The notes under the pieces: model-generated
What the model saw: only the letters and a program-made list of their open reading frames with translations
Told to the model about the DNA's origin: nothing
Database searches by the model: none
NCBI RefSeq assembly: GCF_018139145.2
Contig: NC_059481.1
Location: 17,472,368-17,536,367, forward strand
Direction of reading: 5' to 3'
DNA length: 64,000 bases
Source of the DNA: Gymnogyps californianus
Lineage: Eukaryota; Chordata; Aves; Accipitriformes; Cathartidae
Position numbers and translations under genes: made by a program
Shown: positions 51,401 through 63,372 of the stretch, piece after piece
Position numbering within the stretch: position 1 is the first letter of the stretch
Layout of the letters: each line of letters opens with the position of its first letter

Positions 51401-53986
51401 TTGCCCTTTTGTACTCTGCTAAGGTTATGTTAAATCTGCAGGTCAAATGTAACTTGAATGCAACGTGCACCGATGACCAGCGATACACATAGTACAGAGC
51501 TCCAGTATGAGGTTCATGCACATCTTTGATTTGTTTGTGTAAGACTGTGCATTATAATGATAATATAAAGCATAAAATAGTTTTCATATATAAAAATTAC
51601 TTTTCTAGCATATGCTAATGTGCCTTTCTGAACCTCTTAATTAGGTTATATTTTCTCCTAAACTTAATTCCATTTTATTAACATCACTTGAGTAGACTTA
51701 AAGTTCATTTTTGGTTCCAATGTTCATTATCTTTATTTACATATATATAAAAAGATAATCCTTTATTAATCTTTTGAACAGAACAGTTTTCATTCATGCA
51801 GCAGAAGTACTGTCCCTGAATATTCATTATCAGCACCTGATATGCTAGCCAGGAGCACAATATCTTAATAATTGGAGTTTAAGGAAAAAAAGCCAGTTAT
51901 TAAAGTCCCAGTGTTTCATTTTGTTCACATTACAATTCTAAATTATTCAAGCATTTGACTTTATCTTCTACACATACAAACTCATGTTCCCCAAACATTT
52001 TTTCCTCCAAAGTGTTCTGTGGTGTCCTTTATCTTATACACTAGGTCAGAGTGTTCAAATGTACTGTTTAATATGAGTAACATGTGGCTTGTTACAAGAA
52101 AATTTTAGATAGTTTCCCAATTAAATGCATTTTAGTTTGACCTATTTGCTTCTACTTAAGTCTAACATTTGGTCTCTTGATAGTCAATATTCTGGTTTAT
52201 GGAAAGGTTTTAAAGGTATACTGAAGGACATGAATAAGAGGTGATATACCTAGCACAATTTAATTTACATTATTCCTTTTGCCATTATTAATAAAAATAG
52301 GCAAGAAAAAGAAATGTCGGGGCAAATACAAAGAATAGTGATGCAATTATACCTGCATGTGCAAAACTGCATGCTTGCTCTTACTCTTGAAATTTAGACC
52401 TCTGCTTTATGTTCTCTTTCCCTTCTACAGACTGGGTTAGCTCATTTCAGTTGCATTTTCCAAGTACTGACATACATGTTCATTCCTACATTTTCATATG
52501 CTTCCAAATCCTTAGGACAACATTCAGTTTAGACACACCAAGAAAAACCTGGAGTGATTCCACTGACCTAAATGTAATTACTCAGTGCTGAATTAAAGGC
52601 ACAGGCACATAACTTAGACCCATGTGTTTGGACTAACAAGAAGAGATCAAAATCTCAGCTTTTGTCATTAAATTAAATGTTTCTAGACCTTAAGACACAT
52701 TTGTAGGGAGAGGTAATAGCTTCTTGTTAAATCCACTATTAAATGTTGAAGAAAATAAGTCACATTTTGGGCACGTAGAACCTTGTTCGGGTCTTCCACT
52801 GGGTGAAATTGCAATGAAAGTTGCAGTCAGATTTTTCAGAAAGCGATCAAGCTCTGTGGATGTCTCACCCAAGATGTCTTGCATTCCCTCTGGTGCTTTA
52901 ATTGTACAAAAAGCCATTGACCTCATTTTGCGACAGGACTGTACCAACAGTGTTTTCCTGGGCTGCTTACATTTTCTCAACAGCTCACCTTCTAACACTA
53001 ATCTTTGACTAAATATATAAAAAAACAACAACAACAAAAAAACCCACAATGATTTCAAGCTGAGACAAGATTATCACTGTTAAAGGCTTGGTCAGAGAGA
53101 AAGAGTATTTGTTTCAGCATGCAAATCTGTTGCCTGCAACAGTTAAAGCTGCTAATTCTGGAGTTTAGATGGATGACATGCCTGACATGCAAAAAAGTGC
53201 TCTAGTCCCCAGGCTGATGAGCTCTCCTAGCTGGATAAAGCTCTGGCAGGAGCCAGTTTATAGCACATTGAGTGTAGGAAGAAAATATAAAAGCTCATGG
53301 GAAACATCAGTCTGACACAGAAGCTATTTCTGTTCAGGTGACATTCTAATCCAAGTGTGTCCCTGATATAGTATCACTACATCAAAAATTGATTGGACTC
53401 CACGTCTAACAAGTATTGACAAATACAAAGAAGTTTGTTTTGAGCTACAAATATAAGGGGTCTTCTCTTTTATATATATATGGTACATGACAACAGAGTG
53501 ATTTAGTGCTTCGTCAGACTGTCTATAAAATAGAAAAAGTATAAGCTTGTAAGATTTCAGAAAAAAGGCACGGTTTCTTTTCACTGCATGTGGCAATTTG
53601 CTGAATAATGCATCATTTTGTCAACTATTATATAGCAATCAATAAAATGCCCTACGGTGCTACCTGCACACAAGAGACAAGAATGAAGATCGTTATGGAA
53701 ACAGGCTTGAAACTTGCTTGAAATAAAAATCCCAGTTCTATACTTGCGGTTTTGGAGGCCTGGGTTGTTTTTCTTTTCATTCTAGAGTAGCTGTAATTCA
53801 TCTTGTTCAATTTGAGTGAAATTCATCATGTTTGCAAGGCTAGTATGAAGCCCTCTGCCTCCAAACCTCCAAGGAAATTTACCAAGAAAGGATACTTGTT
53901 GTTATGCTTGTCATCTAAACTTTCCAAAGTCTCCACTAGAACTCAAATGAAGAGTTAGTAAAAAATAAAAATTAGAGCTTATAGTT
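36431..53986. other. Intergenic: no gene seen
   Basis: About 17.5 kb with no supported gene. The longest frame is a 200-codon minus-strand ORF at 46,863-47,465 with no recognisable domain and no splice context, close to what chance gives for a window of this size. The sequence becomes clearly more AT-rich from about 51 kb onward. No LTR, CR1 or tRNA-like element was recognised. Confidence 0.65.
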
Positions 53987-54010
53987 GGGGGGGGGTGTGG
54001 GTGTGGGTGT
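53987..54010 (+). repeat. G-rich tract with quadruplex potential
   Basis: A run of nine G is followed by TGTGGGTGTGGGTGT. With at least four G-triplets separated by short loops it meets the usual G-quadruplex pattern. It stands out in a strongly AT-rich neighbourhood. Confidence 0.75.
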
Positions 54011-55299
54011 TTGTCCTTGATTTTGATGTGTAAACACATATTTGTGCTAAGTCTGTTTTTCCTTTTCTGATCATATTCCTCAAACACTTAAGCAATCAAG
54101 CTTTACTGTCTCATGTTTGCAGCAAATACATTTCAAGGATGGACAGATGAGTGCCTTTGGAAAACAAACTTTAAATCTGCACAAGGAAGTAATCATGCTA
54201 GAATTTCAAATTATCCAAGTTTAAAACAAAACCCAAATTATTATTAATTTCATTGTCTAGATCTTCTAAAAATGTATTTTTTCCCAGCTACATTTAAAAT
54301 CCAAATATTCTGAAGATTTTGCTTAGAACTTATAAAATGTTCTCTTCTGACTCTTTACGTAACAATCGTGTGATATATTGGAAAACGGGAGAACAATATC
54401 TTTATTTTGAAACATAAGATTGAGTATGGCTTTCTTAATCTTGCCAAAGCTTTTTTTTTTTTTTTACAGACTCTTGATATAATGATGACCATTTCCCAGC
54501 TCAGCAGAATGCTCCTATGACTCTGCAGACTGTATTTACAGCCAGAATGGTAAGATAATGAACACTGTTTGCAGCTTCTACCTTTTAAAGAGATTTAAAA
54601 CCCTACCAATATGTCTAATCCTTGCATGTTTCCAGTCCTGCAAGTTTCCAAGTAGCAAACTTCATCAGTACAGAAAAGTTACAGCACATAAGTCAAGTCT
54701 CAGAGCCTGCCTTTGCATGCTGTAGCTATAGTTATTAGAGTTCCTGGGAAGGTGCACATTAGTTTCTTATTTGCTTTCAAAGGTGCTTTCAGTAATAAGC
54801 ACAGTTGCATCATTCTTTTTCATGTAAGGAGACATGTAATACTTTGTTAGCACTTGTTTAAATTCTAATGTCTAAGTAGGTACAGGCAAAATGGTCAATC
54901 AGTATTTTTTCTACCATGTCCCAGTCCTCTTATAAAAGTTTGCCAAGCAGAATAGTTTGTTACCTAAAAGCTGACCTTAAAAAACCAGATCATTTCATAC
55001 AAGTAGCAGGGGTAAAAAAACAGATTTATCGCTCCAAGCTCCAGTGGCTTACTTTAAGAAGCAATTAAACATATTATTCAACAATCACCCAAATTCTTTA
55101 AGTTCGAAACAGTCTAGAGGTTTAAACTGTCATAAGATTTCATCAAAATAAGGGCTACTGTATCCTTCCCACTTTTCTTATACCTCTAAGACTGCTGTTC
55201 AAAGCAATTGCTGTATGTTGAATGTTGACCAAATAGAGCATAAGTACCTTGACTGAGATGGTTACTATTTCTTACAGTTAAGATGGCAACAAGGGATAA

Positions 55300-55362
55300 T
55301 TTGAAGATGATCAGTAATAATAACAAAGATCTTCCAACCCAAACCATTCTATGATTCTATGA
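55300..55362 (+). repeat. CR1 LINE 3' tip
   Basis: CTTCCAACCCAAACCATTCT followed by two ATTCTATG-type octamers (55,346-55,361) is the diagnostic 3' end of avian CR1 elements. The match fades upstream of about 55,328, though AGATGATC near 55,305 may still belong to it. This is a severely 5'-truncated insertion in plus orientation. Confidence 0.9.
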
Positions 55363-58300
55363 ACTTCAAGTTTCAAACGTCCTTAAGAAAAGTGGACTTG
55401 ATTTCTCAAGAAAAATATATGTATATTCCTTAGTCAAGCTAATATAAAGCACAATTAATCCTCTCACTAGACAACAGTTACTGGTTTTTTATTTGCCTTA
55501 TTGCATACAGGAACTCATGCAAAACTGAAATAGCGAGGTGGGTAGGTTGTTCAGGAGCTCTTAGATCTAAAATTTGAGCTCAGGCCACAAGATCACGTGT
55601 AGAGAAACAATACTGATTCTTTGATGCATTGTGACCAGCAAATTAAAAATTTGCTTAGGAAAGACAACTAAATCCCACAAAAGATATTGGTTCCATTTCT
55701 CACTTCCATTACGTCTTTATACTTTTTATTGAGAACTTATTTATTCTTTGAGGAATAAAAAGAGCTGAATCTTGGTTAAAATTGCTTCATTTTGAATAAA
55801 CCGAAAAAGCACTGGAGTTTGGCTTAGCAGACTGAAAGATTTTTTTCTTTACCATATGTTTATGACACTGATAAGAATTTGTTTCTAATTACTCGTGGTA
55901 ATAAATCTTTTTCTTGCTGCTTACAAGGTTCATCGTTCTAAACATGAGCACCATAAAAGTGCTAGCAAAACTACCATATTAACATAATCTTAGTTTTCAG
56001 TGTTAAATCCTAGAAACAAAAAGGGCGTATGTAAAAGTTGTGTGTAGATGTGTTTGCAATTATTCATGACGGGCTGGAACAAAAGTCTGGATTTGAATTC
56101 CAGTTCCAGACCGAGAGCAGAATGAATAGCACAAGCTGATTGCTAGAATTGGTTTTTATCCTTGCTGTTGCTGTTACTGCTTGTCTTGTGACAGTAGGAA
56201 AAAGCTTTAGCTGGGATCAATATACCATAATCATCTTCACCAGTCACACAGGGAAGTTGGTTCCGTGCTTAGAAGAACTTTACATTTCTGTCTATGTTAC
56301 TCTATGTCACTGCTAGGAGAAGCCCACAGATGACAGCAGTGCAGGCATAGCCATACTCTTGCGGCATCTTTGTGGACTCTGCTCCAAAACCCCAGGTTTT
56401 CAGAAGTGTGATAGAAGGCAATTTGTATCTGCCTGGACAATTACTGTGATTTTAATAGTGAATTACTGAGGAAGGAAACAGAAGGGGAAAAAAAAAAAAA
56501 GGCAGATTGTTTGTTTTAGTAACATCTTACAGGTTTCATACAAAAATGGAAAATAGGAGTATACTTTATTCAGGACAAAGCGGCAATTTCTGTGAACACC
56601 CAGTTTGCAGGAAGTTAAATGCCTACCACAAAACAGCTTGCTGTGTTCAAAGGGCATCTGATACCCTGTTTGCATATTCTCTATCGAAATAATCCAAACT
56701 ATTATGTTTGGCTTAGGGCCTAGAAAATTGTTATTGATTTCTCCTGAAAAGTGGTAAGAGTTTTTGGTTGAAGAAAAGTTTGCTGACATTGCACATCTCT
56801 CAATCTTGTTTAGACTCCTGTTTTCCACTTCAAAAGGCAGATACAATACTTAACCATTTTGTCAAATACTGGTGTCAGATCTCTGGCCTTTCCCTTATAT
56901 TTGTGTCTCTAAAGAGCTGTATGCTACGTTTGCACGTCATGTATCGCAAAGAACAAGCTGCTTCACCAATCTTTTGGTATCCTCTGCTACAGAGGGCATG
57001 TCGGGGCGGGCAGGGAAGGGACGCTGCCCTGTGAAATTACATTGTGCTTTTGCATGTTGTCCCTAAGGGATAATAACAATCCTCATGGGAGCTGGGGGGA
57101 AGGAAAAAAGGTTGTAGAAGAAAATAGTTCGGGTGAGTACCAGAAAGTGAGGTTGTGTGCCTCCATCTGGAATTCTAGCCACAGATGCAGTCTCAGAAAA
57201 TAGTTCCCAAATTAGTAATGGAAACATTAAGTTGTCTCGTTATTATCAGACATGTGGTTCATAAAACATGGCTGAAGTATTTGGTCTAATGATACACAAA
57301 GCAAGAAAGCGTGTCATCTAAAAGAGAAGAAATAAACTGTATGGAGGAATTTGCAGTTGTGTAGAAATGCTGAATTTAGAAGGGGGAAAAAAAAATGGGA
57401 TAACTGCAGAGGCAGTAGGAATGAGAATTTTGTGTTTATAGAGAGCTGACCATGGGAGATAAAAATGTGAAAAAGGAGACTAGCACTGTTCTACTGTTTC
57501 ATTAGGGAAGAAGAATGCAAACAGATAGACTGTTACGGCTACATGAACAGCAAAGTTGTCTGACGAGTGCCGCGGCTCGGGAGAGAGTGACTGTACTTGT
57601 GTTCACATACATACAACTCACTTGAAGCCAAGAAAGAGAAGAGGTAATGGATACTTGTGTAAGCTTTTTTGGAGCTGCTTTAGGCGTTGGTGGCCAGGAA
57701 GCAAAAGAGCACCACTGAATAGATTTAATGAGGATATTAGACTTCCAGTAATTTTTTGGTTACATGTAGCAGCAATACAGTAAGTTACTTTCAAAAACAT
57801 TTCGTCTGTAAATGTACATGAATTTTTTTTTTAAGAGGAATAGCCTATTATACTAGACAGTCTGGTATAGTTAGAGAAAATCAGATAACAGTTTGAGCAT
57901 ACAGGTTAGGTCTTGTTCAGTTACAATCTCAAACTCTTCTGGCTGGAATCACACTACTCTTACAAAGTGCAATTATGTCTTGAATGCCTGATCTCTTTTC
58001 TCCCTTTCATGTGGTTATTACAAGTGATCACACTGTATAAATTTTTCTAGAAATGTACTTGTATTCTGGGAAGAAACAATAGAAAGGCTGGAAGTTGTAC
58101 ACTGAACTTCTGATCTTGGTCCTTGCTGTGAAGTCATACCTTGCAGCGTCGGCTGAAAATGCCAACGTAAGTAGAAGCACTTTTGCTGCGCCCTACTCTT
58201 ATCTAGTTCCTGCCTTATCGTTGGTTGCCTTTCCCCTTTCTTCACTGTTGGTAGTTTTCCAAGGAGGACAGCATCTGGGTTCTGTCCATGCAAACACCTT

Positions 58301-59639
58301 TATGTACAGTTACGCGTGAGTAGTTCCACTGAAAGTAAGAGGATTAGCCTTTGCAAGAATCTGAATGGGAATGAAGTTGCAGAACAGGCTTCCTGCACTC
58401 CATAGTATCTGTAGAGCAGAACTTCAATTCTTCTTCTTGCGGGAAAAGAAAAAGGCCTTTTGCCCTTTTCCAGTGAGCAGCAGTATGTGCTGTTTTGCTC
58501 CACCATTGATTCCTTGGCTGGAGGCTCCCATGCTGTGGTACCTTTATGCAGGCCACCACCATCCCTTCTTTGAAGATGGTAACCACCTTATCACTGCTGT
58601 CTACGAGCCAGTAGATGTGTGCGTTCCTCCCCTGCTATCCTATACAAGGAGGTCGGCTTTTCTCTGTATTTTGAAAGGAAATACATCTCTTGGCCCAAAT
58701 TTTTTCTCCTCGGGCACATTAGTGAGCAATTCTTTTCAGCTGACCAGCTACTTTTACAACTTTAGCGGCGATCTCCTGAGCTGGGTCCCGGAAAAGTCAA
58801 ACTGCATGATTGCAACTGCCAGACTGGCTCCTGAGACCTTCCATAATCATTTTAAGCATTGTTAGTTTAATTGCTGCCATAACTACCCACATTATTAGTA
58901 TAAAAAAGGAAGAATGGGACACCTTTCTCTCTGCTTTTAATGGAGTAAGCTGTGCAAATAAAAGGAGGAGAAAGGCATGCATATCGTTCAAAGTGACTGC
59001 TGAAGTGTGTAAATATTAATTATGCTGTTCTGTCATGTTTTCTGGGTGTGCCTCGTGCAGAGGAACATCATAACCGATGGGCTGGGGGCAGGCATTTATG
59101 ACAGTGACCAAGAATGTGGGGGATGCCCCTCTATTGTGCTAATATCTGAAGTGGTTTCCATGGCAGTAGTCAAAATAGGAGACAGTGTCCTGGTGAGGTT
59201 GGCATATGAGACAGTTTCTATGGTGTTGGCTAAAAAAAAGCGCGATACCTACTTTTATTTGGGTGTCTGTGGTGTTTTTGGGAGGTACTAATGAGGACTG
59301 GGATTGTTGCTGCAGACAGGCAGGTGATGCAGTCGCTCTGGCTCTTTTCACCAGCGGGGCTTAGGAGCAGGTTGAGGGCGTACAACGCAGAGGAAGCCCA
59401 GGGCAGCTGGCTGTACTCGGGTCAAGAAAGCAAAGGTTTTTGTGGCATCACTTTCTGTGGTGAGGTGGAGCCAGTGACCAGGCCTGGCTGGCAGGTGGGC
59501 TGTGCCAGGGCCCAGGCCGAGCTGCCGAGTATGGAGGGCTACTGAGAACAGAGGTGCTTTTTGTGGGAATGGCAGCATAGGGTGCGATAGCAAACGAGGC
59601 CGTGAGGCTAGGGGTTCTTACAAGCCAAGTCAGGGGGAG
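55363..59639. other. Intergenic, AT-rich: no gene seen
   Basis: AT-rich unique sequence leading to the second promoter island. A 166-codon plus-strand frame at 58,365-58,865 has no recognisable domain, no splice sites that would make it an exon, and a length expected by chance in 64 kb. From about 59.3 kb GC content climbs toward the island. Confidence 0.6.
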
Positions 59640-59975
59640 TTGAACCTCACTGTAGATCCGTGCGGGCTGGCGAGGGGCGCCTTGGGCAGGCTGAGGTATG
59701 AAGAGATTTCTGAAGCGGGGGCTAGAAGGCGGCGCTCAGACCGAGCCGGGGTCACGGCTGAGATGAGGCGGGGTGGAGCTGGGGACGCCCCGGCCAGGTG
59801 GGGCTGGGGAGGGAGCGGGGGTGGCAGCAGGGCCGCGGGCCGCCGGCGGGGCGGGCGCTCCGAGCCAGCTCCCCGCCGCCCGCCTCCCTCCTCCCCTTGG
59901 AGGGAGGCTGGTGCGGCCGGGGCGCGAGCCCGCGGCGGGCGGGGCGGGCGCGCGAGGCGAGGAGGCGGGCAGGAG

Positions 59976-60165
59976 CCAATGGGGAGCGGCCGGCGCCGCT
60001 CGCCAATACTCGGCGGCGGGCGCTGAGGCGGGGAGCGCGGCCAATAGGAGGCCGCGGCCGCGGTGCGCGCGGGCCCGGGGTGGGGAGGTCGAAGGAGGGC
60101 GCGGCGCGGCCAATGGAAGCGGTGCGCGCGCTCGGGCCTGGCGGGGAGGGCGCGGCGTGGCCAAT
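59976..60165 (+). promoter_or_regulatory. Array of five CCAAT (NF-Y) boxes
   Basis: CCAAT occurs at 59,976-59,980, 60,003-60,007, 60,041-60,045, 60,110-60,114 and 60,161-60,165, all on the plus strand. Four of the five have a purine-purine or GG lead and a following G or A that fit the NF-Y consensus. Spacings are 27, 38, 69 and 51 bp. The last two sit in near-identical cassettes (GAGGGCGCGGCG, then CCAATGG, then GCGCGCG). Confidence 0.8.
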
Positions 60166-60289
60166 GGGGAGCGGCGCGCGGCGCGCGCGCAGCCGAGGGC
60201 GGGGCGGGGGGGGGGGGGGCGCTGCGCGCCGTAGGTAGGGGCAGGGGCGCGAGCCCGCCCCTTCCTCGCCGCAGTGAGTAGCGAGCGGG

Positions 60290-60703
60290 CGGCCATGTTG
60301 TGCGGGGGGAGGGGAGGAAGGAGTTGAGAGGAGACGGGAGAGACTCTCTCACACACACGGCACAAGATGGCCGGGGAAGCAGGCGCAGCTGCAGCCGGGC
60401 TCCCGGGCGCTCTCCCCGCCGCTCGGAGCGGGGAGGCCCGGCGAGCGCCCCGGGTGCCGGTCTCGGGGGCCAAGTCGGGCCCGGCGCTCTGGGGGTTCCG
60501 GGGCGACGGAGGGCGGCGAGCCGGGCTGCCGTGCGGGGCTGCCGACGGGCGGAGGGCAATGGCGCCGGGCTCCGGAGCTCTGCCCGCGCCTCTCCCTCGC
60601 CGGGCGGGCGCGGGGCTGTCCTTCGCCGCGGGCAGGGCGAGGAGGGGAGCAGCGCCCCGTTCTTAGGGCCCCCGTTGCCTGCCAACGGGCTGCTCTTCGC
60701 CGG
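60290..60703 (+). ncRNA. First exon of CHASERR (or CHD2 5' UTR); start approximate
   Basis: This is the plus-strand transcribed part of the island up to an excellent donor (CGG|GTAAGTG at 60,704). The 5' end is estimated from the promoter layout, not seen. The exon contains GCGGCCATGTTG at its start and CACAAGATGGCC about 70 nt later; the second gives a 99-codon frame (60,367-60,666) with a strong start context and a stop before the donor. No CHD2 N-terminal coding sequence (a serine-rich, acidic start) is present, so the exon is non-coding for CHD2. By gene order it is most likely CHASERR, a conserved lncRNA upstream of CHD2 that restrains CHD2 expression; CHD2 exon 1 is the alternative. Confidence 0.55.
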
Positions 60704-63372
60704 GTAAGTGCCTGAGTCTCCTCGCTTCTCATTGTCCTTTGTCCTTGGGAGGAAAAACAAAATGTCCTTGGAGCCGGGAGGGGGAGGGGGCGCCTGCTTC
60801 TCCTTGCCCCCCCCCGCCGCTCCCTGAGGGGAGCCGTGGGGACCCCCGTTCGTCTTCGTGACCCCTTTTGGGTGAGGGGGGAGCCGCGCAGTTTGGGGAG
60901 GGAGCGGCGGAAGAAGGGGTGCCGCAGAGGGAGCCCACCTCGGCGACCGCCCCGGTGACACTCGTCGGCTCCCGGGCTGCAGAGCGCTCCCCCTCCCCCC
61001 TGCTCGTGCAGCACCGAGGGGGCTCCGCACACCCCGTCCCCCAATGCAGCACGGAGGATGGGGGCAGCTGCAGACGGGTTCCCCAGTGCAGTAGTGAGGG
61101 AAGGGGGGGCTGCAGACCTGTTCCCCTCCAGTGCAGCATGGAAGGGGGGCATCTGCAAACCAGCTTATAACTCCAATGCAGCAGTAAAGGGAGGGGGGGG
61201 GAGAGGTGAAGACTGTACGACATCATCAGTTAAATGTTTAGCCCCAAGCCCGGATCTGTTTAAAGAGCATTTGTTGCCCATTGCTGCTCAGACGGGGATA
61301 TGTTTTCGTAGTTTGTAAGAACAAAGACGCCATGTCCTTTTCTCTTAAAAATAAAACTTGGTGGTTTTTTTGTGGGGTGTTGGCTTTTAACTCTTTCTAA
61401 ACCAGTAAGAAAAAACAGGCTGCGGATGAGACAGCTTAGTACTTTACTGAAACAATAGATAGAAATTTACTTCACTTGCAAAACAGCAGTTCAGGTGCAG
61501 AACTTTAAAGAAAACTCTTAAGAATTACGTGCAATATGATTTTGCAATTAACACGGCAATACAAGAACTTACAAGCTTAAAAAAAACAAAGCTCGGTCAT
61601 GCCAAGTCTACAGTTTAAAGTTGGCAAAATACTACAGTTGTGATTTAGACGACCCTATGAGAAGAAAAGGTAGTTACTGAAATATGAATTATGTGATAAG
61701 GAAACGAATGGGTTTGTGTGTGACATTAAAAGCTTTTAAAAAGCATTTATTGGATGTCCGTTTTTAGTGTTCAGTTTATGCGTTTTTCAGGGAGCTCGCA
61801 GTCATTTCTGTTTATGTAGCATTTTTATCGTTGTTTCGATGGTTAATAATTTAGAAGTTGTAGAACACCTATTGCAAGACTTCCTAAAAATGCAAGTTTA
61901 AATGGAATGCCTGATGTTTGTTTTGCGTTGGTTCACATTCAGCAATTACCAATTTAAAGGTAAAATTGTAATTCCAAATGTATAAAAAGTCACTGTAGTA
62001 GAGCAAGAGGTAAATATTAAGAACTTTAGTTTTAATTGGAGATTGTCTATGGCCATTTGTTGAATTTATCTGGTGTACACTTGTACAGGATTATAAAACT
62101 CTGTGCAGGTTTTAAATGTTGCAATTGGAGGTAAATCTACATTTTTCGGTACTTCCTCTGCAAATACGAATCCGTCATTACAACAATGAAAGTTGGCTTT
62201 TTTTGGAAATATAAATACAAGTTTCAGCAACCATTGAACTTCTATCACCTTTATGCAAAGTGTTCAGTATCTTTATTTTAGATTTGGGTTATGGTGGTTT
62301 TATAACCCGAGCAACAGTTCTGCAGTATAGAACAGGTTGTGACATACACACTTTGCTGAAAAGAAAGTTCTAGCTTTAGGTGGGTGTCTGCTGTATTTTT
62401 CTTTTTTTTCTTTTTTTTTTTCCTTCAGTATATTAGGGGATAATTTTTTGAACAGCTTTGACTTGTTTCTTTCAGCTACTGAAAATAAAATAGCAGCTAA
62501 GTGTCTGTGAAAATAAATTGCTCTTAATTCTTAACGTATTTTATTTAATGGTTCTGCATTTTTGTATGTATAAGGCGTAGGAATTTTAATTTATATTTAG
62601 ATAGCTTTTAATGTAACATTAAAATGGTTTTTTAAATTACCCGCATATTTACAGAATGATTCCAGACTTCTTCTAGAGTATGAAATAGTGGTGATAAATA
62701 TAACTGCTGTAAAATAAAATGTTAAGCCTTTTTCACAAAAGGCGAGAAAAGTTGGCTAGAGGTAGTGCAAATATGGTGTTCCTTGTGTTAAAGAGCATAG
62801 TCTGGGATCTGATTAAAGGTTAAAGAAGCTGAAGGTTTTAAAAAACTATTCTGAAGGGCAAAAAAAGATATCTTTTTGGCGGAGATCAAGTAACTTAAAA
62901 TTCAGAGAAGCTGATGACAGAAGCCATTTTAAAATTACTTTGCTATCACTAGAGGGTTTATTTAATTTTGTATAGCCTACTTCTAAAGACTTTAATGTGG
63001 AAAAAAAGTACAAGGACTGAGAGGTATTGTGTGATAAATTACTCAAGAAAAAATCTTGAATTGGCTAGCATTTGATCTCTAAGCCATTCAAAATTAAAGT
63101 AATGGGAGACAGAAGAGCAGATTGCAGTTATTCATGCAAAAATGTAGATCATGCATGTTGTATGTCAGTCGCCCTTCATCCCCAGTGTTTTTCTTCAGCC
63201 AAGTATGTACAGCCACCCGTACTTTTATTTTTAGAGTTGAGTTCTAAAGATACTGCTATCACAAGTTTTTCCTAACTTAATAATTACCTAAAGATCAATA
63301 AATTTCAAGCATCTGACTTGTTCTGCTTTTCTAAAGCAAAATGCTGAAAATTTCTATACTTTCTTTTTTTAG
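60704..63372 (+). other. First intron of the CHASERR/CHD2-side transcript
   Basis: A 2.7 kb intron from the GTAAGTG donor to a TTTCTTTTTTTAG acceptor. It begins GC-rich with a degenerate minisatellite (about 61,005-61,210) and becomes strongly AT-rich after 61.3 kb. A T-rich tract lies at about 62,397-62,422. No other exon was recognised in it. Confidence 0.6.
61005..61210. repeat. Degenerate minisatellite, units of about 36-45 bp
   Basis: Units begin with CCAATGCAGCA or CCAGTGCAG at 61,041, 61,083, 61,128 and 61,173, with a partial earlier unit from about 61,005. Each then runs through a G-rich stretch and CTGCAGAC or CTGCAAAC followed by a C-rich end. Unit lengths are 42, 45 and 45 bp. On the minus strand they give a repeated LHWGTG peptide in an open frame, which is a by-product of the repeat. 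Confidence 0.8.

Larger units (their letters stand above)
59640..60703 (+). promoter_or_regulatory. CpG-island promoter of the CHASERR/CHD2 side
   Basis: A long, very CpG-dense island that has no TATA box but carries classic elements of a strong broad promoter. These are five same-strand CCAAT boxes (59,976; 60,003; 60,041; 60,110; 60,161), several GC boxes (for example around 59,940 and 60,197-60,206), GCGC runs of NRF1 type, and two YY1-type motifs (60,291-60,300 reverse, 60,363-60,372 forward). Initiation is most likely between about 60,200 and 60,360 on the plus strand, downstream of the CCAAT array. Synteny (FAM174B minus, then CHASERR and CHD2 plus) gives the assignment; CHASERR is preferred because it lies first in that order. 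Open frames of up to 466 codons across it are GC artefacts. Confidence 0.85.

Noticed and set aside
58365..58865. 166-codon plus-strand open frame
   Set aside because: No recognisable domain and no splice sites making it an exon. A few frames this long are expected by chance in 64 kb.
59630..61030. 466-codon minus-strand open frame across the second CpG island
   Set aside because: It is Pro/Arg/Ala/Gly-rich, lies antisense to the promoter, and is explained by the lack of stop codons at very high GC content. The frames of 245 and 269 codons nearby are of the same kind.
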